Positions 41,808 to 49,543 of a stretch of DNA of 64,000 nt are shown in pieces (the first letter of the stretch is position 1; each line of letters starts with the position of its first letter). A program made the position numbers and the translations under genes. This DNA comes from Enterococcus raffinosus. Its GTDB lineage: Bacteria > Bacillota > Bacilli > Lactobacillales > Enterococcaceae. The notes under the pieces are model-generated. The model was not told the origin of the DNA, searched no databases, and saw only the letters and a program-made list of their open reading frames with translations. The stretch covers positions 92,383 to 156,382 of the forward strand of contig NZ_JAHLOS010000006.1 of assembly GCF_018917525.1 (NCBI RefSeq), read 5' to 3'.

Positions 41808-41931
41808 TCCCAACACTTACGGAGGACTTTTAGAGATTGTGTGGAGAGAGTGTTGATGAACCTTCTTATGGAGAAATGATAAAGTAGTCTTCGAGAGAAT
41901 TGTTTTTGAAGTTTCCCAACAATGCGAGAGG
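41808..41931. promoter_or_regulatory. Candidate upstream activating sites for the LevR-like activator
   Basis: TCCCAACACTTACGGAGG (41808-41825) and TCCCAACAATGCGAGAGG (41914-41931) share TCCCAACA and a G-A-G-G end. The CAACACT of the first is repeated inverted as AGTGTTG (41849-41855). They lie about 50-170 bp upstream of the sigma-54 promoter, the normal location for activator binding. The rest of 41605-42020 shows no gene. Confidence 0.5.
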
Positions 41932-41978
41932 AGATGCCTTTCTACTATTATAATTGTTCCAAAAAGAAGACGATGAAA

Positions 41979-42013
41979 TAAAAAAGCTCAGCGATTTATG
42001 ATTCGCTGAGCTC
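41979..42013 (-). terminator. Terminator of the second deglycase gene
   Basis: AGCTCAGCGA (41985-41994) and TCGCTGAGCT (42003-42012) form a perfect 10-bp stem, followed on the minus strand by six Ts. Confidence 0.8.
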
Positions 42014-42020
42014 CTCTTTT

Positions 42021-43004
42021 CTAGTTGTATGAGGCTTTCCACATATAGGTACGTTGGGTGTAATCTTTTTTTATTTGGTAAGCGAGTTCTCGCATGAAGA
42101 CATTATTTAAAATCGGAGAAAAGATCAGGTGATTGAAATACTCTGAAACCTTTGAATCAATGTGACTTAATCCCAGCTCCTGTGAGTCTAATACGAAGAC
42201 TTTCTTTCCGCCAAACTCTTGTAAAAAGCGAGCCGCCCGTTCATCGTTTGGTCGACTACCGCCTTCTCCTTTTAGAAGGAAAACAGAGGTTTCTTCATCA
42301 ATCACTTCAAAAGGTCCATGGAAGAAATCACAGCTATTGACGGTTGGTGAATCAATTTGCAGCATTTCCATAATATTGCAAATCGAGAAAATGTAGGCTG
42401 CTCCATATGCGGCACCACTACCCATGACATGAATGGATTTAGAGTCGCGATTTTGAAGCGCCCATTTGATTGCTTTTGTCCGAATATCCTTGACCGCTTG
42501 TTTGTAAAGCGCGTCGATTTCTTCAAAACTCTTCATGGCAGTAGTCATGTGCTCGTAGCCCTCCACAACGTCCATCACTGTCATAGCTAGCTTCAACCCA
42601 TAAGCAGCATTTGTCTTAGAAAAATCACTCTCATCCACCGCAACAGAATCATAATGAATCTTATAGTCACAAACCTCGGTTAATTCAGATTCATCAATAT
42701 ACAACGCAATTGTTGCTGCACCGAGCTTTTTCGCCACCTTGGCTGCTTCAATCGTTTCTGGAGTTCCCCGCATAGAGCAAACAACTGCCAAAGTTGTTTC
42801 ATTAACAAAGGCTGGCGGTGCTTTGACAAATTCATTGCTGGTGACATTTTTCGAACGCAATTTCGTAGATTCCTGATCTAAGAAATAATGCCCTGGATAA
42901 AAACCGCCATAGCTTCCTCCTGCCGCTACCCAAATCACCTGCTGGATGCCTCCGATTGACTGCTTCCCTTCATGAATTGTTTGGATCATTTCTTTGATTT
43001 CCAT
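42021..43004 (-). CDS. SIS-domain deglycase, second copy
   Basis: The 327-residue protein has the same two-SIS layout as the 38014 gene: VIWVAAGGSYGGFYPGHYFL, VVCSMRGTPETIEAA, SIHVMGSGAAYGAAY, and the active-site region NSCDFFHGPFEVIDEE with a RTYMWKASYN tail. The similarity is clear but far from identical, fitting the known pairing of fructoselysine- and glucoselysine-6-phosphate deglycases. The start at 43004 follows AAGGAAG by 7 nt; upstream in-frame ATGs are less well placed. It has its own promoter and terminator, separate from the sigma-54 operon. Confidence 0.85.
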   Translation of the reverse strand: MEIKEMIQTIHEGKQSIGGIQQVIWVAAGGSYGGFYPGHYFLDQESTKLRSKNVTSNEFVKAPPAFVNETTLAVVCSMRGTPETIEAAKVAKKLGAATIALYIDESELTEVCDYKIHYDSVAVDESDFSKTNAAYGLKLAMTVMDVVEGYEHMTTAMKSFEEIDALYKQAVKDIRTKAIKWALQNRDSKSIHVMGSGAAYGAAYIFSICNIMEMLQIDSPTVNSCDFFHGPFEVIDEETSVFLLKGEGGSRPNDERAARFLQEFGGKKVFVLDSQELGLSHIDSKVSEYFNHLIFSPILNNVFMRELAYQIKKDYTQRTYMWKASYN

Positions 43005-43055
43005 ACTACTTCTTCCTTTCATTATCAAAATACTTATCTGCCTATCGATAGAATG

Positions 43056-43084
43056 AGTTTAATACAAGTGAAGATACATGTCAA
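43056..43084 (-). promoter_or_regulatory. Promoter of the second deglycase gene
   Basis: TTGACA (43084-43079, perfect) and TAAACT (43061-43056) are 17 bp apart on the minus strand. Confidence 0.65.
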
Positions 43085-43117
43085 TACGTGTATAGAACTA
43101 ATTATAAAACTTGTCCT

Positions 43118-43150
43118 ATAGTTGAACTATTATGATTTTTTGCTTATAAT
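43118..43150 (+). promoter_or_regulatory. Promoter and candidate operator of the GntR gene
   Basis: TTGAAC (43122-43127) and TATAAT (43145-43150) are 17 bp apart. The -35 box is the centre of the perfect palindrome ATAGTT-G-AACTAT (43118-43130), a likely site for autoregulation by the GntR protein and possibly control of the divergent deglycase. Confidence 0.65.
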
Positions 43151-43171
43151 TGAGAAAAAGGCGGTGTAATA

Positions 43172-43879
43172 ATGGTTCGAAAGATAATTGATGAACATAA
43201 ACCACTCTACTTACAGATTAAAGAAGCGATCCTTCAACAGATTAAGGAAAAGGAGTTGGTCGCAGGAGATAAGCTCCTTTCTGAAGCACAATTCCAAAAG
43301 AGCTTTCATGTCAGTCGAATTACAGTACGAAAAGCGATTGATGAGTTGGTGGAGGAAGGTTATTTAACCCGCCTTCAAGGAAAAGGAACCTTTGTAAAAA
43401 ATCAGAATCAGGAAATGCAGAAAAGCTTATCCTTGACTCAAGTTTGTCTTGATCAGGGAAAAAAGCTTACTTCAGAAGTACTTGCAGTGAAAGAAACGCT
43501 TGTCCCAGCGGATTTTACTACTCTTTTTAGCTCAGATAAAAGTATTATGGTTGAGCGTCTTCGTAAGGTCGATGGTGTGGCAATCATGCTGGAAAAAAAT
43601 TATTTACCTACAGATTTTACATTTTTACATGAATGTGACCTTTCCGGATCGCTTTATGAAGCACTGGCAAAGCATGAAATAGAGCCAAAAGTTAAAGGAA
43701 TGAACCAAGTGGGTATCAAACAATTAACGGATCAGCAAGCAGCGTTATTCAATGTTCAAAGCGGCCTATCAGTGATTCAGCATAAAGGAACCGTCTACGA
43801 TACGAAAAATCAACTGGTGCTAGCTTCCGAGGAACTTGTTCGTGTGGATCTACCAGACCTGTTTAAGTATTATTTGTAA
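43172..43879 (+). CDS. GntR family regulator with UTRA domain (FrlR-like)
   Basis: The 235-residue protein has an N-terminal winged helix (about 10-75; PLYLQIKEAILQQIKEKELVAGDKLLSEAQFQKSFHVSRITVRKAIDEL, RLQGKGTFV). The C-terminal UTRA ligand domain (about 90-235) binds phosphorylated sugars in this family, and FrlR of B. subtilis senses a fructosamine phosphate. It is divergent from the second deglycase, which it probably represses. The GGCGGTG ribosome site precedes the ATG. Confidence 0.9.
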   Translation: MVRKIIDEHKPLYLQIKEAILQQIKEKELVAGDKLLSEAQFQKSFHVSRITVRKAIDELVEEGYLTRLQGKGTFVKNQNQEMQKSLSLTQVCLDQGKKLTSEVLAVKETLVPADFTTLFSSDKSIMVERLRKVDGVAIMLEKNYLPTDFTFLHECDLSGSLYEALAKHEIEPKVKGMNQVGIKQLTDQQAALFNVQSGLSVIQHKGTVYDTKNQLVLASEELVRVDLPDLFKYYL

Positions 43880-43900
43880 CGCACATGATTCTTTGTCCAA

Positions 43901-43951
43901 CAAAAATAGCGTGTCTGTTTCTGATCAGCAGAAGCAGACACGCTATTTTTG
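43901..43951. terminator. Bidirectional terminator
   Basis: CAAAAATAGCGTGTCTG (43901-43917) and CAGACACGCTATTTTTG (43935-43951) are perfectly inverted. It ends the GntR gene and faces the MATE gene. Confidence 0.9.
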
Positions 43952-44038
43952 TTAAATTAGTTTTCGTTGCTGCCACTTTCTACTGAAGAAGTAGAGCATT
44001 CCGATACAAGCCGGAATAATCGGTGACAGTGCTTGTGC

Positions 44039-45301
44039 CTAGTAAATCCCTCTAACACCAAACTCCAGCAGTGTTCCTAAAAACCAACACAGCGGTAAAC
44101 GAATGACCAATGCATCTAACAGTGCGTTAATCATGCCAAGATTGGCAAATCCAACCCCCACTGCAAAAGAGTCAAAGTTATACATCGTTGCATAAAACAA
44201 ACTATTCCAACAGCAACAGATTCTCAAATATACAACGCCCGCCTTTAGTACCGCTTGATTTTCTGGATCAAATAAGCGAATCAGCGGTTCGGCAAATACT
44301 TGAATGAACAAAATAGCTATCAAAGAAACAAGAATGCTTGCGAAAAATCCAATCTGAACAATTTTTTTCGTTCGTTTTAAAAGCTTCGCACCCATATTTT
44401 GACCAACCATTGTCGTTACTGCTTGACCGATTGCCCAACACGGCATGCCAGCAAAGGTATTGATCTTCAAACCGATTCCCGCTGCTGCGGCAACGACTAC
44501 TCCGTACTTATTGATCATGACTGCAATCAGTAAATACGAAATATTAACTATGGTCATTTGGATCGCTGTTGGCAAACTCACCTGTACAAGTTTTGACAAA
44601 ATGGCTTTTTCAATCCTAAAACTTGATAGTTGAAATTCAAAAATAAAATTCTGTCTTCTTAAATAAAAAATCGCAATACCAAACGAAATGGCTTGCGAGA
44701 CAATCGTCGCATAAGCCGCTCCAACAGTACCAAAACTAAATACACCTACCAATAAATAATCTAACAAGACATTTATTCCCGCTGCGATCATGACAAAATA
44801 TAAAGGACTTCGTGAATCGCCGAAGCCTCGCAAAATCGAGCAGGTGGCATTATAACCGAACACAAAAATAGTTCCGATAAAAATCACCAGCATGTAATCA
44901 CAGGCGTCTTGATAGACCTCCTTTGGAACATTCATCCAGGTTAGGATCTGCTTATAAAAGAAAATACCCGCACAGGTGATTAGGATAGCAACAACTGCTG
45001 TCATAGCGTAAATTGTTCCAATTGTCTTTTTTTGTCTAAGCTCATCCTTCGCACCTCGATATTGAGCAATTAGCACGGTGCCTCCCATCGTAATCCCCAT
45101 GCAAATCGCATTGACAATAAAAACTAAGGAGGACGCATTACTAATTGCGGCTACGCCCGTACTTCCAACGATCCTTCCGACCACCAGCATATCGGCGATA
45201 TTATAGAGTGATTGCAATAGATTAGCTAAAAAAAGTGGAATCGCAAAACGAATTAATTGTTTTGTGACACTGCCTGTTGTTAAATCATGAAAGTTACTCA
45301 T
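44039..45301 (-). CDS. MATE family efflux transporter, truncated by an in-frame TAG
   Basis: The 420-residue multidrug/metabolite exporter has 11-12 membrane helices in two halves: PLFLANLLQSLYNIADMLVVGR opens the first and PTAIQMTIVNISYLL the second. The frame stops at TAG 44041-44039 after GVRGIY. In the same frame the next codons read AQALSPIIPACIGMLYFF and continue to KLI and a TAA at 43952, the normal family ending. The TAG therefore replaces a codon, probably TGG (Trp). About 30 residues including the last helix are lost, so function may be reduced. The start at 45301 follows AAGGGATGA. Confidence 0.85.
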   Translation of the reverse strand: MSNFHDLTTGSVTKQLIRFAIPLFLANLLQSLYNIADMLVVGRIVGSTGVAAISNASSLVFIVNAICMGITMGGTVLIAQYRGAKDELRQKKTIGTIYAMTAVVAILITCAGIFFYKQILTWMNVPKEVYQDACDYMLVIFIGTIFVFGYNATCSILRGFGDSRSPLYFVMIAAGINVLLDYLLVGVFSFGTVGAAYATIVSQAISFGIAIFYLRRQNFIFEFQLSSFRIEKAILSKLVQVSLPTAIQMTIVNISYLLIAVMINKYGVVVAAAAGIGLKINTFAGMPCWAIGQAVTTMVGQNMGAKLLKRTKKIVQIGFFASILVSLIAILFIQVFAEPLIRLFDPENQAVLKAGVVYLRICCCWNSLFYATMYNFDSFAVGVGFANLGMINALLDALVIRLPLCWFLGTLLEFGVRGIY

Positions 45302-45387
45302 GTTCTCATCCCTTTTCATTTTTTTACAAAAAATAAAAGAAGGTCACCGATGACATGCCCCTCTTTTACGCACATGAAATTGCAAAA

Positions 45388-45422
45388 AAAGGCCATTGAC
45401 AAAAACACTGTCAATGGCCTTA
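45388..45422 (-). terminator. Intrinsic terminator in the MATE leader
   Basis: AAGGCCATTGACA and TGTCAATGGCCTT form a perfect 13-bp stem with a 7-nt loop. On the minus strand it ends in seven Ts. It lies between a strong promoter (45620-45648) and the MATE start at 45301, as in attenuators, and also after the FMN-binding gene. Confidence 0.8.
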
Positions 45423-45450
45423 TAAAATCTTGCAGACATCTTGAATAAAC

Positions 45451-45470
45451 CAGAAATTAGCTAATTTCTG
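45451..45470. repeat. 20-bp perfect palindrome in the MATE leader
   Basis: CAGAAATTAGCTAATTTCTG is fully self-complementary. It could be an operator, or an RNA hairpin acting as an antiterminator-competing element ahead of the terminator at 45388-45422. Confidence 0.55.
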
Positions 45471-45476
45471 ATCACT

Positions 45477-45587
45477 CTAGCTGACTGATGAAGATTTATT
45501 TCGATTAGGCTCCGTACAATGTTTCATCGTATTCGATTGTGCGGAGCAAATTTCAATGCACACTTTATTGTAAATGATATAGAACAT
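45477..45587 (-). CDS. Possible leader ORF of the MATE gene, 36 codons
   Basis: ATG at 45587 opens MFYIIYNKVCIEICSAQ and closes with TAG just before the 20-bp palindrome. It lies right after the predicted transcript start. The ribosome site (TAGGAAAG, about 12 nt upstream) is poor. Its middle contains a 12-bp hairpin (45509-45546). It may be a translated regulatory leader or simply part of a structured RNA. Confidence 0.3.
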   Translation of the reverse strand: MFYIIYNKVCIEICSAQSNTMKHCTEPNRNKSSSVS

Positions 45588-45619
45588 ATCAATCGACTGC
45601 TTTCCTATTTGATACGTCT

Positions 45620-45648
45620 ATTATATCTAGCAATAGAACCAAATTCAA
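45620..45648 (-). promoter_or_regulatory. Promoter of the MATE leader
   Basis: TTGAAT (45648-45643) and TATAAT (45625-45620) are 17 bp apart on the minus strand. The transcript would carry about 310 nt before the MATE ATG, including the hairpin 45509-45546, the palindrome 45451-45470 and the terminator 45388-45422. Confidence 0.7.
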
Positions 45649-45673
45649 CATGGAGAAAAAAGATAGAGAAAAA

Positions 45674-46057
45674 TTAATTTTCTTGTGTCAGTGCGTTTTC
45701 TACCGCCTTCGTAATTGTGACACTGCTTTGAGTCGCACCGCTGATTGCGTCAACGTCCAAGCTCTGTTTATTAATAATCTGATCAATAATTTTCTCGCCA
45801 TTCTTTCCTAAACCAGTCATATGATCTTTGATTTCAATATCGGTAATCTTCCCGTTCTCAACCTGCACATTAACCTTTGCCGAAACTGGTTTGATTTGTG
45901 CTTCTCCCACATATTCTCCATCTGCTACTTGAGAAATCGGTACTTCATTGATTTTAACTTTCTTCAACGTACGCTTCGTCAAAAAATCAGCGCCTACTTT
46001 CACACAAACCACAAGTAAAATGACAACAACTAAAATAATCATTATTCGTCTTCCCAT
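45674..46057 (-). CDS. FMN-binding domain protein with membrane anchor
   Basis: The 127-residue protein has one N-terminal membrane helix (about 5-22). An extracytoplasmic FMN_bind domain follows, with DGEYVGEA, the VENGKITDIEIKDHMTGLGKNG segment and the DAISGATQSSVTIT site where FMN is attached through a Thr by ApbE in related proteins. It probably carries electrons at the membrane surface. It lies 29 bases after the flavodoxin gene. Confidence 0.87.
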   Translation of the reverse strand: MGRRIMIILVVVILLVVCVKVGADFLTKRTLKKVKINEVPISQVADGEYVGEAQIKPVSAKVNVQVENGKITDIEIKDHMTGLGKNGEKIIDQIINKQSLDVDAISGATQSSVTITKAVENALTQEN

Positions 46058-46086
46058 AACTCCATCAATCCCTTCTACTTTTTCAG

Positions 46087-46593
46087 CTACCCAATCTTCT
46101 CTAATTCTGACAAATCAATACAATCGACACTTCCCTCATCTACTGCTTGTTCAATTGCTTTTTCAATTTCCAATTTCTCTTGGAGAGGTTTCTTCTTGCT
46201 GCTTTTACTAATCATTTTTAAAATGATTCTTTCCGGCATATTTAGCTGCTGCTTGATTAACCGCCCTCTTAGATGGTAAAAGCTCGCCTGAGGAAACTCC
46301 TTGGAAACACCCTCACGAATTTCAGCTAATTTTTCCTGATCCTCGACAGCTGTCAAGCCAACAGAAATGATTGTCAAATGACTATTACCAGATAGTTTCT
46401 TTTTCAGTTCTTCTAATCCTATTACTTTTCCAGCATAGACACTGCCGAAATAATAAACTTCGTCAGCCTTTGCCAGCTCTTCTGAAGAAACCTGTTCCTG
46501 CTTAAAAATCTGATACCTGTTATTTTGCGCAAAGGTCTTCGCATATAATTCTGAACTTCCTTTTTTTGTTGCATAAATCACAATCGTGTTCAT
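46087..46593 (-). CDS. Flavodoxin-domain protein (HemG-like)
   Basis: The 168-residue protein begins NTIVIYATKKGSSELYAK, the phosphate loop of flavodoxins of the menaquinone-dependent protoporphyrinogen oxidase (Flavodoxin_5) group. DEVYYFGSVYAGK and ISVGLTA follow. It should bind FMN and move electrons in the cytoplasm. It starts 1 base after the MarR stop. Function together with the FMN-binding anchor protein is inferred. Confidence 0.83.
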   Translation of the reverse strand: MNTIVIYATKKGSSELYAKTFAQNNRYQIFKQEQVSSEELAKADEVYYFGSVYAGKVIGLEELKKKLSGNSHLTIISVGLTAVEDQEKLAEIREGVSKEFPQASFYHLRGRLIKQQLNMPERIILKMISKSSKKKPLQEKLEIEKAIEQAVDEGSVDCIDLSELEKIG

Positions 46594-46594
46594 A

Positions 46595-47095
46595 CTAGTT
46601 TCCTCCCTGTTTTTTTGCCGCTAATTCTTCCAGATTTTCAACACCTGAGTACAATTTCATTAAAAGGATGAAGAAACTCGTTAATTCTTCATCAGAATAA
46701 CCTTCAAAAATCGAATGAAGGGCCTCGTCATGCAGCTTTGCGACTGACTGAAAATAGTTCTCGCCTTTTTCGGTCAGACATAAATCCGTTCTGCGTTTGT
46801 CTTTTTTATTTCGACCGATCGTAATTAGCTGTTTCTTTTCCAAGGCAATCGCCAGCTTTTTAATATTTTGTCTTGAACATCCCAAAAGCTCACCGCAGCT
46901 GGTCAAATCCAAGACTTTTTCTGGCACCTGTTTGATCATGATAAGCACCATGAACTGCTTCACTGTTATGACTGGATCTACTTTGTCAAAGGATGTTTGC
47001 AGGCGATTGCCCAAAATGAATAAACTAGCAAAAATCGCTCGCTGTTGATTATCACGCCCGTTTTTGTAGGCTTCTGTTAAACTTTCAATGTTCAT
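46595..47095 (-). CDS. MarR family transcriptional regulator
   Basis: The 166-residue protein has a winged helix (about 55-115) with LDLTSCGELLGCSRQNIKKLAIALEKKQLITIGRNKKDKRRTDLCLTEKG. The Cys residues at the recognition region (SCGELLGCS) could sense oxidants. The start at 47095 follows GAGGTGG. It heads a three-gene unit with flavodoxin and FMN-binding genes and probably represses it through the dyad at 47123-47138. Confidence 0.88.
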   Translation of the reverse strand: MNIESLTEAYKNGRDNQQRAIFASLFILGNRLQTSFDKVDPVITVKQFMVLIMIKQVPEKVLDLTSCGELLGCSRQNIKKLAIALEKKQLITIGRNKKDKRRTDLCLTEKGENYFQSVAKLHDEALHSIFEGYSDEELTSFFILLMKLYSGVENLEELAAKKQGGN

Positions 47096-47122
47096 GTGGA
47101 CCACCTCGATAACTTCAAAAAT

Positions 47123-47138
47123 AAGTAACTTGTTACCT
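47123..47138. promoter_or_regulatory. Candidate MarR operator
   Basis: AAGTAACTTGTTACCT contains inverted GTAAC/GTTAC arms 2 bp apart. It lies between a TAGAAT box and the ribosome site of the MarR gene, where binding would repress its own operon. Confidence 0.5.
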
Positions 47139-47357
47139 ATATTCTAACGAAAAAATATAATTGCTGCTATAGGTCTTAAGTCTCAACTTCTTCTTTGCTC
47201 TATTCGATCTTAGCACTCGAAAAATTTATATGCTCGAATGATTTTTTTATGACTTTTTATATCTTTTCACCGTCAAAAAATGTATAATAAACTCATATAA
47301 AACCGCTTTCTTTTTATTAGTTCGCTATTTGAAGGGTTTATAATAGGAGGCTTTTTA

Positions 47358-48122
47358 ATGAAAAACTCGATCATGAACATCGATAAACGTCATAAAGATA
47401 TTTTAGATATTCTGGAAAAGAAGGAACACATGACTACTTTGGAGTTAGCCGAAGCTTTGGATGTTTCCCTCAGTACAGTCAGACGTGACTTGCATTTACT
47501 AGAAGAAAAAAACGATATTATTCGCAAGTTTGGCTACTGCATGTTTAATTATGAGAATAAGCCTGATGACGATCATTCAGGACCCGTTCGCATCAAACAG
47601 GCACTCGCCAAAGAGGCTAGCAAGTTTGTTCATGATTGCGACACGATCTTCATTAATGCCAGCTCGACCGCGTTAAAAACGATTGATTTTTTGCATGTCG
47701 ATCATTTAACAGTCATAACCAATAACTTAAAAATCAATTATTCCCCACACCATGCCAATTACAATTACGTCCTGACCGGCGGAGAAATGCGTTATCCCAA
47801 AGAAGCATTAGTTGGCGATGTCGCCATCAATACCCTATCTGTCATTAATGCAGATGTCTGTGTTGTCGGTTGCAGTGGCATAGATTTAGAAAATGGGGTA
47901 ACAACGAAAACCATGAGTGAAGCAACAATTAACGAGATAATGATCAAGCGCGCCACCAGATGTAAAATTCTTGTGGCTGATCATCGCAAAGTTGGAGTAA
48001 CCTCAAAGGTCAAAATGTGTGATATCTCCGCGTTTGATTATTTCATTACTGATCAATTTAGTTCCGAAGAAATGTTAGAAGAGATTCGAAAAATGGGTGT
48101 AACAGTCGTTCAAGTCAACTAA
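47358..48122 (+). CDS. DeoR family transcriptional regulator
   Basis: The 254-residue protein has an N-terminal DeoR helix-turn-helix (about 10-65; HKDILDILEKKEHMTTLELAEALDVSLSTVRRDLHLLEEK). The C-terminal sugar-phosphate sensor domain has INASSTALKTIDFL, VITNN, LTGGEMR and the final VGVTSKVKMCDI. AGGAGG precedes the ATG. It is followed after 14 bases by a DUF1576 membrane protein, probably its target and partner. Confidence 0.9.
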   Translation: MKNSIMNIDKRHKDILDILEKKEHMTTLELAEALDVSLSTVRRDLHLLEEKNDIIRKFGYCMFNYENKPDDDHSGPVRIKQALAKEASKFVHDCDTIFINASSTALKTIDFLHVDHLTVITNNLKINYSPHHANYNYVLTGGEMRYPKEALVGDVAINTLSVINADVCVVGCSGIDLENGVTTKTMSEATINEIMIKRATRCKILVADHRKVGVTSKVKMCDISAFDYFITDQFSSEEMLEEIRKMGVTVVQVN

Positions 48123-48136
48123 AGGAGTGTGAAGCT

Positions 48137-49480
48137 TTGGGAAAAACAAAACACGTGTTACTTTCGACAAATATTATTTTTATTTTTTTACTTGCTTATG
48201 GGTTAGCGATTACACTGGCCGCCTTTTTTCTTGCTAGTCCGAATGAACTGACTGCGGGAATGCTGCGGATCGTTCAATCCCCTAGTAATTTGATCACTGA
48301 TTATGTTCATATTGCCGGTGTTGGTCCAGCATTTTTAAACAGCGGGCTGTTAACCTTAAGCAGTCTGTTCCTTTTACGGAAGCACAAACATCATTTTTGC
48401 TCCTTGACCGTTTCGGTCATTATGATGCTTTCCGGGTTTTCATTTTTCGGGAAAAACATCATCAATTCTGCACCGATCATTTTAGGATGCTTGCTATATC
48501 TGCGAATTCATCATTCTGGCAGACAGGATTTATTGGTCATGGGGCTCTTAAGCACTTGCCTTTCGCCGATTGTTAGCACGATTTATTGTGCGCCGGATCA
48601 TTTTTTCATTTCAAATACGTTCATAGCCTTGGCAGCAGGGTTATTTATCGGCTACACGATTCTGCCGATCTTCGAATTTTTAAAGGTCCACACAAAAGAG
48701 TTAAACCTCTATAACATGGGCTTTTCCGCTGGCTTCATTGGGGTTCTTGGAAATTTGGCCACGAGGAATGTTTTAGCAATAAAAATCGTGCCTCACGCTC
48801 TTTCCTTTGACCACCACTACGCGTTACTTTCCTTTTTAGTTGCTCTATTTACTGTCCCGTTTCTTATCTTTTTATCCTTTTATAAAAGAAACATCACCCG
48901 AACGAAGCATTTGCTTTTGGATTTAAAGAAGATCGCCCGCTTTTCACTTTACGGCTATCTAGCTGTGATCTTTACTCTCATCTTAAAAGTTCCTTTAAGT
49001 GGGATTTTAGTCGGGGCAATTTTGACCTTCGCCGGCTTTAGTATGTATAATTTCAAATTTCGCTACTTCTTTTTCCCAGCATTTGGTGTGTTCCTAACTG
49101 GGCTATTCTTCTATCAAGATACCGCGACAACGAATAATATTGTGATTATGCTTTTTGCCAGCACACTTTCACCGATGACTCGTAAATATGGGTTGGTAAC
49201 AGGCACGCTTTCTGGCGGAATCTTTTCCTTGATTACTCGAAATACGCACTATCTTACCGCTGGGATCAATTTATACAACTGCGGATTTGCTGGGGGGATT
49301 ACTGTACTACTAATGGATTTCGTTCGCTTGCAATTTTATAAGCACAGCAAAATCAAAGCCTATTTTCAAACTTGGCATCTTCGAATTATCGAAATTGAGA
49401 AAAGGTTGATTGCCAGATTTCTAACATTTTCTCAAACCTTTCTTTTCAAAATTACAACGATGAAGGATGATCAATTGTAG
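48137..49480 (+). CDS. DUF1576 family membrane protein
   Basis: The 447-residue membrane protein has about 12 membrane helices, with TDYVHIAGVGPAFLNSGLL and MGFSAGFIGVLGNLATRN in the first half and LYNCGFAGGITVLLMDF near the end. These glycine-rich repeats belong to the DUF1576 family, which has no assigned function. Internal repetition (the GPAFLNSGL and NCGFAGG regions) suggests a transporter. Start TTG at 48137, with AAGGAGTG upstream. The DeoR partner suggests control by a phosphorylated sugar. Confidence 0.8.
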   Translation: MGKTKHVLLSTNIIFIFLLAYGLAITLAAFFLASPNELTAGMLRIVQSPSNLITDYVHIAGVGPAFLNSGLLTLSSLFLLRKHKHHFCSLTVSVIMMLSGFSFFGKNIINSAPIILGCLLYLRIHHSGRQDLLVMGLLSTCLSPIVSTIYCAPDHFFISNTFIALAAGLFIGYTILPIFEFLKVHTKELNLYNMGFSAGFIGVLGNLATRNVLAIKIVPHALSFDHHYALLSFLVALFTVPFLIFLSFYKRNITRTKHLLLDLKKIARFSLYGYLAVIFTLILKVPLSGILVGAILTFAGFSMYNFKFRYFFFPAFGVFLTGLFFYQDTATTNNIVIMLFASTLSPMTRKYGLVTGTLSGGIFSLITRNTHYLTAGINLYNCGFAGGITVLLMDFVRLQFYKHSKIKAYFQTWHLRIIEIEKRLIARFLTFSQTFLFKITTMKDDQL

Positions 49481-49508
49481 CGTGAAATAGGCTTTTCATA
49501 AAGAACAA

Positions 49509-49540
49509 ACCTGCCTTCGATTCATTTCGAAGGCAGGTCT
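49509..49540. terminator. Bidirectional terminator
   Basis: ACCTGCCTTCGA (49509-49520) and TCGAAGGCAGGT (49527-49538) form a perfect 12-bp stem between the convergent DUF1576 and FtsX-type genes. Confidence 0.8.
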
Positions 49541-49543
49541 GTT

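Noticed and set aside
35149..43879. The PTS locus as a plain mannose or fructose (lev) operon
   Set aside because: Two SIS-domain deglycase genes and a FrlR-like regulator fit Amadori compounds better, and no levanase or mannosidase gene is present.
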